Below are positions 10,144-22,800 of a stretch of DNA of 64,000 bases, one piece after another. The translations under genes were made by a program, and so were the position numbers. Below the pieces are notes generated by a model. That model did no database searches. It worked only from the letters and a program-made list of their open reading frames with translations, and was not told the DNA's origin. The number at the start of each line of letters is the position of its first letter. Position 1 is the stretch's first letter. The stretch is from Cloeon dipterum (Eukaryota > Arthropoda > Insecta > Ephemeroptera > Baetidae). Location: NCBI RefSeq assembly GCF_949628265.1, contig NC_088787.1, positions 25,410,501 to 25,474,500 on the forward strand, in the 5' to 3' direction.

Positions 10144-12843
10144 AAATGTTGAGCCATCAAAACGCGTTCGTCTCGTTGAAAATTCAATTTTGCAAAATTA
10201 GTTTCTGGGCAGGAGCTGTAAAAGAGCCATAAATTTTATGCCGCCGTCAAGCGCTGCAACTTGGCAGTGACACGAGCGTAGTATGCCATTCTCAGTCGTG
10301 ACACGTCGGCCGGCTGCGTGTGCCCGCTGGCCGTTTTACGTGCGTCCGTAAAAAGACGCGGCGGCCGGGGCCCCTTGAGAGACCCAGAGAAAACAAAGCA
10401 GGAATTGCTCCCTAGGCTGCGGCCCCGACATGCGACGCGCGTTCAAACGGAAAGAGCAATAAAAGCCGCTTATTATGGATTTTCAGCATTTCGTTGGTTT
10501 TATTTGTTAAAACAGGAGCGAATTTGAAAGTGAAAAATATATCACAAACTGTGAAACAAAGTCGAGGGCTGTGAAGAAATTAACACCACTCTGCGTGAGA
10601 TTGTCTGGGTCGTATAATTAAAAATCTATAATGCATGTTTTCTTGACGGTGGTCTAATTAAAAATTCTCTCTGGCTGCACGTGGATATATAAGTATCAAA
10701 TATTCAAGCGCTCGCGCTTCGCGAACATCTTTGCGTGCGCGCCGCTTTTAATTGAACTCTGTGAGCGTTGCTCTCTTAATTATAGAAGCACAATCCACGC
10801 GACTTGAGACAAGAATCGCGAATTAATCGAAATACGCCGCCTGCGCACCAACCACCGAAGTGAATCAAATTAGTGAAATATTTATACAATATTCGTCCCA
10901 ACCGCAAAAGCTATATCAATTCGTCTAACTGCTTACAAAGTGACACTGATAAGAATTGTTGTGGAAGAACACGTCAATTTTCTCTCGCTTATTTTTATTT
11001 TCTATGGTGAGCTGTGACAAAGAAACAAGACGAAATGTCACAGGTCGGAGGACAAAATTGGTATAGGGTCTTGCAAACTTAATGCAGGGGGGGGGGGGGC
11101 AAAAATTTGGCGTTTTCCTCCACCGAGAATTTCTAATTTCTAACATTTGTGACCTTTATTAAAATTCGATTGCCAATTTCCTTTTACCCTGCATCGTTGG
11201 TCGAATTACTACAATGTCTTTTTCTGTGTGTGATTGTGTGCGGTGCAGACTTTCGGGAAGAATAAGCAACAAAATGTCTTGAGCGGGGTTGGACCTTTTT
11301 GTTCATTATTTTTAAATGCATTTTAATATAGGAGTAAATAATCTAGGCTACTATTCATACACGTGATAATGATATATATGTAATGTGTGTTCTTAGCGTT
11401 TAAAGCCTATTAAAAAATGAGATCAATAATATATTCATGTATATGTTATAGAAGATGTTGCTTGTTGCTAAACCAAAAACGGCGACGCCTTAAAACACCA
11501 CCAAATCAGCCTTGAAATCGTGTTTGCAAAACTCACATCGATTCAATTTCAACCCCAATATGCGTAATTTGATATGGTGTTAGATTGCAGCAGACTTGCA
11601 AACTAAATGCTAAAATCTTTCCACACACATAGTTAGTATTATTGTAATATAACAGTGCTAGAATTCTCTACACGATGCAATTATTTAATTTTTACATTTT
11701 GAGTTTCTCGGGAAGTGTTCAAATCGCCTTTCTCTCGCGGTGTGTATATTTTAAGATCGTGTATATATCAATTAAACTCGTGGGACTTTGGACCATTGAG
11801 ACGAGAACATCGATTTGGAGCAGAAACTAAATGTATCTGTTCAATTTTACTTGCTTTTCAAGGACAGATCAAATTTATTGCAAAACGGATTCCGTCAATT
11901 AGGTTTCGTGGTCCTCGTCCTACTGGTTGATTTGGGATGATGTGTAAATATTTGTTCATTACTTAGCAATACACTTAGGTACATAATGATATTATGATAA
12001 TTGAATATACGCGTAAATTTTATCTCGTCCTCAAGTCCTCATAGTGAGTGTGAAACTCTCCTCTGCTTTTTGTATTATGCTCTGCTGCAGCGAATGCGCG
12101 CGCGCGTCAAACCTTGATCTCAAAACCATCAGTCTGTGTGATTTTACAACGACTTTTTGAAACTCTTCTAGTATTTATTTTAAATTGCTCGATCTCGGCT
12201 CTATATAAGAATAATGTTGCTTTTATTTCTCGTGTGTATAATATCATTTTTTATATTTCATATAATAACGTATCTCAACAGTTTTTAGACATTTTCTTTT
12301 TAAATATATTCGCTCAACCTTACTCTCACGCTGTCAATGTGACACGTTTAATATTAAATTGCTTATTATCTGATTTATTATAAGCGGTGTTTTATCCCTC
12401 ATAGCTTTTCCGATGCAGCAGTTTAGTGACAAAGAAGGATGTTTTTTGGCGGTATTAGTCCAGGTGATTCAAGGGGAGAAATTAAATGTTTTTCAAAAAT
12501 TTTCAAATACATCGGTTCAAAAATTTGCTAATTCAAAAGCAATTTTCTTTTTTTAAAGCTGACAAGAAAAGTCTTCAGATTCTGCATTTTAGATTTTGGC
12601 GATCATAGAATTGGTGTACCAATAATGATGTGAACCACGTATGTGGTTGACATTTTTCGATTCAACAATTTTTGTGGAGATTTAAAAAAAATGCTCAAAA
12701 TTATTAAATGAGACGAATTGATCAGTATGGGTAATTTTTTAAGTTAAATCCCATCATGATTTTTAACCTTCGGTGCCACATAGCCAAACCAAAATTCACT
12801 CATGTTTTATATATCTTAAATCGTTGGATGCTACACAAATTCA

Positions 12844-12849
12844 TTTATT
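12844..12849 (-). promoter_or_regulatory. RGS7BP: candidate polyadenylation signal of R7BP
   Basis: AATAAA on the minus strand, the first canonical hexamer after the R7BP stop at 13679-13681. Variant signals closer to the stop cannot be excluded. Confidence 0.3.
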
Positions 12850-13385
12850 TCGCCCAAAATCAAACCTTATAAATCCTAAAATTATCTTTGCCAGCAAAGC
12901 ATTTCTTAAACAATAAATCAGGAGTGAAAATAATATAGATTAATATTTTTACACCCTTTTTTGAACGCTACTGAATAATGTTACCTGTTGCGATGATAAC
13001 ACCCAACTATGTTCACTTCTAATCGAACTACATCCTAATATAATAACGGAGAGTTTATGAGTGTTGTCGGTAATATCTTTCGATCGCTATACACGCCACA
13101 AGTATTGCTCAGTTTGCGAGACAGCTATATTTGGTCCACAGTGGTGTTCTCAGTGAAGATTGCTTCAAATTTCTCATCATCATTAGTTACATTTATAATT
13201 GTGTGTCATTTCAGAAGATCAGCGCGTGAGTCTACAAATTGATGTTTTCCTCATGATGTGCGCGCAACTTAATTGTTCAGATCGAAGGGGAACGACCGCA
13301 CGACGATATAATTGAGATATTATATTACAAATCGATCACATTTCAGGAGCGATGTACAGATTCGAATCAGCAGAGGGGTTAGTTA

Positions 13386-13387
13386 GT

Positions 13388-13427
<40 letters not shown>
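13386..13427. repeat. (GT)n(GA)n compound microsatellite
   Basis: About 13 GT units followed directly by about 7 GA units. It lies in the predicted R7BP 3' UTR, where the transcript would read (CT)n(AC)n. Confidence 0.95.
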
Positions 13428-13429
<2 letters not shown>

Positions 13430-13678
13430 TAATCGGAGAGCGCAGTGCTGAGAGAAAGAGTTTGTCTGGAAGATTTCCCGTTGCTTGGGTAAGGTGTTTG
13501 TTGGTGTTTCAGGTTATTTCATACACATTTAGCTATATAATCTCTTCCTCTGGTGTATATGTGTGTGAATGTATAAAACGTAAACGCATATTGCAGCTTC
13601 GATCGCAACTTGAGTGTCCAACTGCGTGTAGTCCGAGTGCAACTTTTGTGAGACGCGACACACTCACACACGCGGGTG

Positions 13679-13800
13679 CTACAGGTAGTTTGGCTTGCAC
13701 AGACAGCAGAACGAGCCCATGCTGCGGTACAGCGAGCTGCGGCGCCGGCGTTTGCTCCACTTGCTCACCACCTCGTCGCCGCCCAAGCCTAGCTGCCGCC
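13679..13800 (-). CDS. RGS7BP: R7BP exon 5: polybasic, palmitoylated C-terminus
   Basis: The acceptor TACTGTTGCAG ends at 13801. The leftover G from exon 4 plus GG gives Gly208, then 39 further residues and TAG at 13679-13681. Key residues are KWSKRRRR (221-228) and CCLC (239-242). A short tail of five residues follows the last cysteine. The combination of basic cluster and terminal Cys pair is diagnostic for the R7BP/R9AP membrane anchor. Confidence 0.9.
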
Positions 13801-16800
13801 CTGCAACAGTATCGACACCAGAAAATAAAAGTCACGTCTTTGTATTGAGAGACAATAAAACCAAAGGGATATGGGATTAAAATTGGTACATTTGTCCCTA
13901 CCTACATTTTTACAAATTATTGTCAGTTCTACTGAAGAAACATCTAGTATCACGAATTCCCGAAACTGGAGTACTTGAATATATTTTCAAAGTTGCAGGT
14001 TAATTTATTTGTCTCTAAATGTGAGTTTGGTAACAAGACAAAAATTGCAGGAAAATTATCAGACATTCAAGATCAATTCTAAAAACTAGTCAAGAAATAC
14101 ACTCTACTCAAAACTAACATGTACTCGAAATTTCTGACAGAAATTAAATTCGACATAAATCCAATCTGAAAATATTCGAAAAAAAAAATCGATTTTTGGT
14201 AAAATAATAATGGTGACGACTTTCCGCGCATTTTAAAGAATTCTGAATGATGGATATTGCCAAAAGTTTGCTGGCTTAAAACTAAAAAGTTATGTTACCA
14301 CTTCTCGTTTGAGCAAGTAAAAAAATTTCAATCAAACTGATTTTACAATGGCTTCTCCCCTAGATGAAAAATTTTAAGCCACCTAAAACTTCCAATATCC
14401 AATATCTGCTCATTTCAAGACTTCCTGGTAAATATTTTTAATAAAATAAAAGAAATTTTCTATATTTAGCACTTCTGAATGATCAGAGTGTGAGAAGAAA
14501 TATTGGTCTCCCTTGAAATAAATATAAAATGTTTGAAATCGTAAGATGTTGGTAACTCGCTGCGTGCAAAAGAGAAACTGAACAAGAACCTAAAAATGTT
14601 TCATCGTTTGAATACTCGCATTTATTTATCCAAACTTTAAATTTAACTCCTTAAGCCTCTGGGGTCTTTTGCAAGATGGGAGTAAATTTATCAGAGTTAA
14701 ACTGTTAAAGATTAGATTGAAACTGTCATAACCTAATTGTTTAACGAAGCGAGTTACGACATCACTGGAGATGCATCAAAAGTTTCTGACGAGTATGTCT
14801 TTGTCATAATTCCTGCGTCGTTCTTTGGTGCGTTAAGTTTCGCCCGGGCCACGCATACTTGATTTAACTTTGAGTGATTTTCGCCTAGCATTGTTAAATT
14901 CCGTAAATGAGGCCTGGAACTTGATGACTGCCCTTCAAAAGTTCGCACACGAGATTAGCAGTCGTTATATTCCAGCTTCTGGGGAAAATGAGCGCGCACG
15001 CCATTGAACTTCCGCTGCCAGCTTCATAATTCAAACTTGTTCCCAAACACAGCGAGCGTGGCACTCTCCTCCTCCTTCGCCCGCGCAAAAGACAAAAAAC
15101 GAAAAGTCTAACAAGCTAAATTAGCAAGTTGGCGTGTTTGCTTTCCGCTCTCGCGGGAACGTCGCTTCAGAGATTAATCTACGCTCACCCAACTCGCTTT
15201 CAGCAAACAAGACATCATGCGTATTATTCCCTGAGAGCGTTTACTCCCTCTCGTACGACGAGAGAAAGACACGCAGAAGCAGCAGCAGCAACGCGTCTAC
15301 CTTATTCCGTTCACGTGACCTTCCAACTTTTCCGCCCAAATTAAACAGGTGAAAAAGCACATGCCTCCAGCTGCGCCGAGAAAGCAAGCTGACGTACATA
15401 CAAGCGATGACGGTTTGTCTAACTTCGTATAAATTGCGTTAACTCGAGGTGGGTAAATTTAGAATGGATAAAACTTTTGGCCTTTGTTGTAAAACGAAGT
15501 AGGCGATATATATCAAAAGCGGCAGTCGGAGGAAATTGTCAGAGTGGAATGTACATGAAAACTCGACATTGTGTTGAATATTCTCGATTTTTTTTCTTTT
15601 TACTTCGAGCAGGCTAAATTTATTGTCTTTGTTTTTCACAAAAAAAATCATCATGAAATTGAAAACAGGAGAATTTGTAATCTTTTGTAGAAATTTAGCT
15701 TTCAAAAGTTCTGTTTATTAATTAATTAAGCTCGTAGCTTGTATAATGTTGCTCGTCCGTGATATTCGTTTAAATTTAATCAGGAAAGCAGAGAATTGCA
15801 CCAACAAATCCGATGCTTCGAAATTTTCCCCTTTTCCCATATCGATTTTTTTAGAGCCAGGCAGCCCATTTGCACAATTTCCATTAAAATCTTCCCTTTG
15901 AAATTCATAAATAAAAATCTATGAAATTTATTAAAAATCTTCAACCTGGGATTTTGGGTATGCAACATGCGTCGCAGCAGTGTTAAGCGGACTGCATAGC
16001 GACGACTTTTGCAGGCGCGAAGGAGAGGAGGAGCTGGAAGGCTCACCTTGCGATGCAGTGTCTGGCTGCTGCTGCTGGGGCATGTACTCCTGCATGTCGG
16101 CGATGAGGCCGTTGATTTCCTCCGAGTCCTTCTTGATGCTCGCCAGCTCTTCCAGGTTGAAGTCGGGCGTGATCGTCTTGCAGAGCAGCAGCTGGCTGAT
16201 CAGGTTGCCCATGTTTGAAGGCCCCGGACGGTTTTCTGCAGTGAGAAATAATTTTCTTGTCTGGTTAAAACTTTTTTATATTTGACAAATTTACAAACTG
16301 ATTAAAAATTTGATTAAAAATGAGAGGGACGAGAGAGTGTTGAAGAACCATGTTAAAACTCCAATATTACCGGAAAGGGACTTTACGAAATATACTAAGC
16401 CAGGAATGAAATATAATTAATTTATTCTCCAAAATTTTTGAATTGTTATATTATTTCATTTCCTGAACATAAATCCAGGACAATCATCTTGAAAATATAT
16501 TTAACTATTCGATTAACAAATTTCCAAATGTTTCAATTAATGTAAATTTATCTCAACAATCTATGGAAATGGTAGTTTTAATACTTTAATAAATGTAACA
16601 GGAGAGTCTTTGGGTGCATGGGGGATGTAATTAACTGACCGTAGTATCCGGACATGTCCATGGGGATGACTTGCACGAGACGCCTGCACTTGATCAGCTC
16701 CCTGAGAAAGAGCTGCGTGCACATGAAGAGCAGAATGAAGTGCTGGTTGTCCACCGGGATACCCTCGGCCACGTCACTGCAATTAACGCCCCGCCAATCA

Positions 16801-19800
16801 ATGGTCTCGCTCTCATTAAACGCAGCAACCAAAAAGTGAAAAAACTGAGGCAGCGCATTTTAATGAATGTACGCTAGACTGAAATTTGAGCACAACCACA
16901 CTGATAATCTGCTGTTAAAAATTCCGTAAATGATGTATCGTTTTACAGTGTGATTAAAATAATAAATTATGCAAAGTGCAAACGATAATCAAAATTGTGC
17001 CCTTCTCTGTGAAATCAATCCAGAAGGGAAATTTACTCTATTAAATTGTTTAATTCTTTCACTTTTTCCATATTTATGACATGCTAGAAACATTTAGGTT
17101 AGGAATTGAAAATTTTGCTAAAGTGTTGTTATTAAAACGAGAAGAAAGCAAGCAGATATTTCTTAGGATTAAAAACATCTTTTAAAAGTAGGAGAAAAAT
17201 CCTTTCGCTAGATTGAGCTTTAAAATTGAGGAACAAAAATAATTCTTGACAATTTTAGTATTCGAAATTCCCCCAAAAGTGTGACTTTCCATTACAGTGA
17301 TATTCAGAAAGCTTATTGGCCAACTTCAATTACGCCCATTTTCCATTCCATTAATGGAAAGAGTCTTCTGCACTTTCCCTCGCATTTTTCATAGAAAAGA
17401 AGCCTGAATTGACTTGCGGAGCAGAGCATAGCAGAGAGAGCACCAATATTCTCATCCTCAATTTGCAAGTGCCGTCAAAGTGAGGCTGAGCCCTGAACTT
17501 CTTTCTTCTCCATCCATCCATCCGTCCGTCCGTCCGCCCTCCCGCCCGCCCCGGCCTAGCTCTTTTACGGTAAGCACTATATTACGTGTGCGGCGGAAAC
17601 TTTGCTCTGAATAACTAAGCAAACAAACTCGTCGGCTGCTTTTCTGCTTCGGTCCCAGGGCAAAAAGTAAATTCGCAGCGTGCGCTGAACGAAATCCGCT
17701 TCTTGCCGGCTTTTCTGAGCAAACAAAAACAAAATGTATAAAAAAACTTGCGGGAAGCACACAGCAAATCGGTATTTTGTGCGATGTCAGGAAAATGAGC
17801 AGCATTTTGCTCGAGACTTTAACTTTTGAGAAGGAGAAGATGAATGTGGTAGTTCAAGATCCATAACATGAATTGTGTTGCATTTTCTTGAACTTCGAGT
17901 CATTGAGGTTAGGATTATAAAGTCTTAGAAACAGTAAGTAAAATATTGCTTGCGCTCAACGCGGTGAGAGATATCCGTGTAGTTTATCATTTTTAAGGTA
18001 TTTTACTAGTTCTTTATGCCAATTATGTGTATTATTTTCTTTTAATTGTTGAATTTTCTTGTTCCGACTTTGCAAGAATAAAAAGTATAATCGACTGCGA
18101 TGAGAATAATCCAAGCTCTAGCTGCCAAAGCAAAAACGAGCAGTCAACGACGATATCCTTATTAATCTTGTCTTTTGGACTTGAGTATTTTTTAAGTTTT
18201 CATTCATCACATAGTACTTAGCAGGTGTAGCACTGAAAATTTCAAGTAAATTGGCTGCCAATCAGATTAGTTATGTCACGTAAATTTGCCCCAGTCTGGA
18301 TTTCTCGTTTTATTTCGTTGCGATATAGAGATTCCCGATCATGAGCCATTCATCATTAGATCGATGTTAAATAAATCACAATGAGAGGAATCAAAGTGGT
18401 AGACAAACACACCTCAAATTATATAATAATTTGCCTGTAATTTCTTCATCGTGAGAAATAAACATTAATATACATATATGTAAACGCGTATAGCCTGTTT
18501 TTTATTAGATTTTTGTACGTACAACCAATTCTGAACATTTTTTAGCTGTTGCTTCCATGGATCAAAAGGCAGAACAGGTTAAATATTCAAACTTTTAAAA
18601 GTAAAAGGGGGACTTCAATACATATAATGCAATAAGAAATCGATGGCTCAAAATTAATTGTAATTAAGAGATTGGATGAAATGATATAATTGGCATTATC
18701 TTGTTCTTATTTTTAGCAACCTCAATTCTTTAATGTGTTTTCTTATGGGAGTTAAGTAATTGTAAATTTTACTTTTAAAAATTTTACTTTTAAAAATTTT
18801 ACTTTTAAAAATTTTCATTAATTCTCCGTTATCTGTAAACGGAATTTTTTTTACAACAATCGCTTTGGAAATATCAGCCTTTTCGATTTCTCCAACATTC
18901 AAGATGAAGTTTATCAAGGCCGTCACAGATTAGAAAGGACATTTATTTTGTCACACGGGTAATGCATCCCGTGTTCGTCAGCAGCCTTCGCAGGTGTGCA
19001 CACAAGCCAATTTAGCAAAACCAATTGCCCCGTTAAGACGAATGGCGAACGTGACGGTTCGAGTTTGAACGGATTTGCTAATGGAAGGGGGTGCGACGCG
19101 AGCAAATCACCCGGCGTGACGCAGACCCATTTTTTGTCTCCAGAGTTCATTTAGCCGATATTATTAGACACTTTGACAAATTGAAGGGTGAGCCCGGTTC
19201 GACGCGAAATGAATCTAACCTTGCAATCAATATTCCCACCAAAATTTTACCATACGATGACATTTTTGTGCTTGCATCTGACGGCTGATTGTGAATTCAG
19301 GAGAAACTAAACTGTTCCGCCCGTTTCCAGCCATCAAATCCGAAAATAATTTTACTCTTTTCCCCTTTTCCGGTTGAAAATTAAAGAAGGGAAGTTGTTG
19401 CAATCTCGGATATAAATCTACTATTTCCCCTGAGATCTTTGTTGCTACGTTAAGCTCCTTTCTAAAGATTGAAACCAACAAAACGATCTTGGCCGACATC
19501 CTTGAAATGTACGAGAATACATATAAATGCTCTGTACAATTTAACGAGCGCATCCATTGCGAGGAGGAAATTAAAACGACAATTGAAATAGCTTACTGCT
19601 TCTCATTATTATATACAGAGTATTTCACAAAGGCTTCTGTCGTTGCGAGGCAGAATTTTTCCCAAGCGCTTCAAGGATCTCATTAAGCAGAAATGAATTT
19701 TTAAAGCTTTTACAATTCAAGATACCTTCAGTAGACATGAGTACTGAGTGACTTTTGTGAAACACGCACGTCCAGGGAATGCATGAAAGGCAAATAAACC

Positions 19801-22800
19801 ATTATGAAAAATTACACAAAGCTGTAAGAGAAATAGTTGAATGAAATTTCTATGAAGCGCGGATAGATTGAAAAATTAATGCATTTTACCTCGAAAGAAT
19901 GTACGTTCCAAAATGAGTGTTTTAATTTACACGGTGCCAAGAGAGGACTATTGTTCCTAGTTCCTACTGTATCAGCAGAATGATAGATCAAATATTGCTT
20001 TCATTTATCTATTTTCTGTATTCGAGATAATCAATGAAGCATTGAATGATTACAATAATTTCTTTGGCGGTGCAACACTCGCAATTTAAAAACTTTTGAG
20101 AAACTCCGTCCTAATCACCTGTATGAAAGGTATTTCGAAAATTATATTTTCTTGAAAACAATTTAAAACGTAAAATGTAATAATGTTAATCATTTCTAGA
20201 TTTAAATTCAATGAGTAAAAATTTGGAGCGGAATTGCAACTTTTACGCGTGTTTTTCAGCATAGATTATTATATTTGAAACAGAGAGTTTCAATGAATCT
20301 GAGCAAGAATTTCGATACTAGGTAATTTTAGAGACAACGTTTAAGAAAAATTAAGTTTAAAACAATAAGGGAATTAAAAAGTTAATGGGCTAAGATTCCT
20401 TATTCCGATTCGACTAAATTTGTCTGAAAACCATTTGAATTTAATAATAAAACCCTATTTTTAAAAGAAAAATAAACGTGAAAAATTTCACGACCTAAAA
20501 CCTTGACTAAATTGGTATGACAATCTCTCAGTAAAAAAATTGATAATTCGAGAATTGTTATCATTTTTATCGTAAAAATCGTCCAAAAGTTCTCTCAACT
20601 CTACTCCAAATAAATCTGGAAATGGTTAAATTCAAGCAAGTAGTAACTCATGGCATTGTGCAATGTACGATTCAGCTCCCTCGTAAATTTTTTCAGCTTT
20701 TCCTCGGAGCAAATACCATTTTTCTCTGCGCCTGAAGCAAGGACTCAGGGAGGAATAACGCAGTCCGAGATTATAGATCTCGATTTTCCGAGCCGAGATG
20801 GGAAAGGCAGGTGGAAGCGAGGCGAAAAAGGCTCGCTTTGCTCGTGCACGTCACGAGCCGTAAAAGCGGTGTAATTGGTGATTGAAACTCGCAGGCCAAA
20901 TTTATGTGCAGCGCAACAATGCCCGCCAACAATGTTTTACGGCCAATCACAGCAGGCGCCGCTAACTTTTTATGACGTCATTGTGAGCGAGAGAGAGAGC
21001 CTCAATAGGGCTTGTTAGGCCTCGCGGGAGCCAGACCAGACCGTGTGTTTGTGTGCTGTGCGTGCTCGGTGCGTGTGCGGCTGATTCGAGCGCGGCCTTC
21101 CCCGAAACCCGCTTCACCTCGCCTCGCCCCGCTCGCTCGAGCCGTGAATGCGAGAACAATGGGATCACAGCGCGGAAAACGCAAATTGGGGCAGGGACGG
21201 AAAGCAGACCAGACGCGTACAGCGGCCAAAACTTTTCCACTAAATTTTTAAATCCCTCCATCTAACTTCTTTTTAATTCTACTAAAATAATTTGGACTCA
21301 CGTTAGTGCGCGTAAAAGGTAATCCTGCACTGCTCAACTACAAAAATTTTGGTTTTACTGAACTACAGAAATGTATGTTTAAATTAAAAACTGTCGATAA
21401 AAATTATCATCTTAACCTGTTTAAAAGAAATGTCAAATTAGCAAATATAAATGGTTCAATCGAATGACAATAGGCACTATTAAATCGTTTCAAAGATATT
21501 TTACCATCAATATTTATTTGACACTTTCATTTTGATCCTTGTTAGAAGTTTATTCACTAAAAAGTAAGGCAATTTTATTTTCAAATATATTTAAATGGAA
21601 GGTCCCCTTGTAAACACCAAATGATTTTATTTTTTCATTTAAAAAATCACGCCTCAAAGAACATAAGACGGCAGTTTTTTTAGGATTCTCAAACTAAATA
21701 CCATATTATACCCTATAAGACACTTTAAAAGTTTTCTTGCTGAAAGCCAGAATTAAAATTTAATGAAAATCCAAGTATTAATTAGACTGCGGCAATTGAA
21801 TCGGACTTCCAACATAGTAAATAGATTTTTGGCGAACATCAGACTTAACACATAATTAAAACTAGGAAAAATGAAGGAATTTTGTTGGGATTTCATTGAG
21901 ATTTCCAAGAGTGCAAGTAGCTGAATCGATCTAATTTTACTTCCAAACCAAAGATTTTTTAGTATAATAATCAATTTTCAATGTAGGTATTTTTAGATGC
22001 ATGCTTTATAACTGACATCTTTTATGTCTCACCTCTGCTTTGCTTTTAAGCACTACAGATCCGACATAATTTTAAAATTAAAAATTAAGTAATCATTAAA
22101 AAATAAATCGTCTTCAACTACTGAATTATTTCAACAGCTGAATTGAGCCATTTTTCTCAGTGACCAATAAAGATGAAGATAGAATACGGTTAACTTTTGG
22201 CATGATTCTGGGCGTTAGGATTATCAGGAAGCCGCGACAGAAACGAAGCCTGCAGAAATCAATAGGCGCCGCCGAGAGTGACAGAGAGCGAACAGGTCGT
22301 TTGTGCGTGGCGTGTGTCTCTGCATGTGCGCGCTCGAGAGCGATTGAGCAAAAGCGAAAGCAGATTCTCGCTTATTGGCGACAGAGCCAAGAAGAAAAAC
22401 GAAATCTCGCGTCGCGTCTCTTGCGAATATATGTATAACGTACGCGCACGTCGCCCCGAGCCTTTCTTATCTATCTCGTGCCGTTTTTCGTATTCCGGCA
22501 CAAAAGCAGCCAGCCGCGCGCGTTTACATAAAACAGCAGATAAGCAGCAGCAACAACACACGCCGCTTTTGATCAAGCTCCGCACGTAACCAAGAAAAAA
22601 TAATAACGTCACAGGCTATGCAACCGGTGTGTTCCGAAAGCCGAGTTGTTTGCATACCTCACTATCCGCGATCGTCCGCAGCAAAAATAACAAGATTTAA
22701 TTGGAAGAAACAGTTAATTTTTGGGTAGAATAATTGTTTTTAATGGATGCCGTTTCAATTTTCGTCAGAAAAATGGTCACTGTTTGGCCGGTAAACAAAT

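Larger units (their letters stand above)
10093..13678. other. STOML2 3' UTR, intergenic DNA and R7BP 3' UTR
   Basis: The STOML2 polyadenylation signal is at 10138. The stretch 10200-10900 is GC-richer; then mostly AT-rich DNA follows with a run of 13 G at 11087-11099. The part next to 13678 is the 3' UTR of the minus-strand R7BP gene and includes a GT/GA microsatellite; its first canonical AATAAA on the minus strand is near 12844, which would give a UTR of about 830 bases. No supported coding exon was found. Confidence 0.5.
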
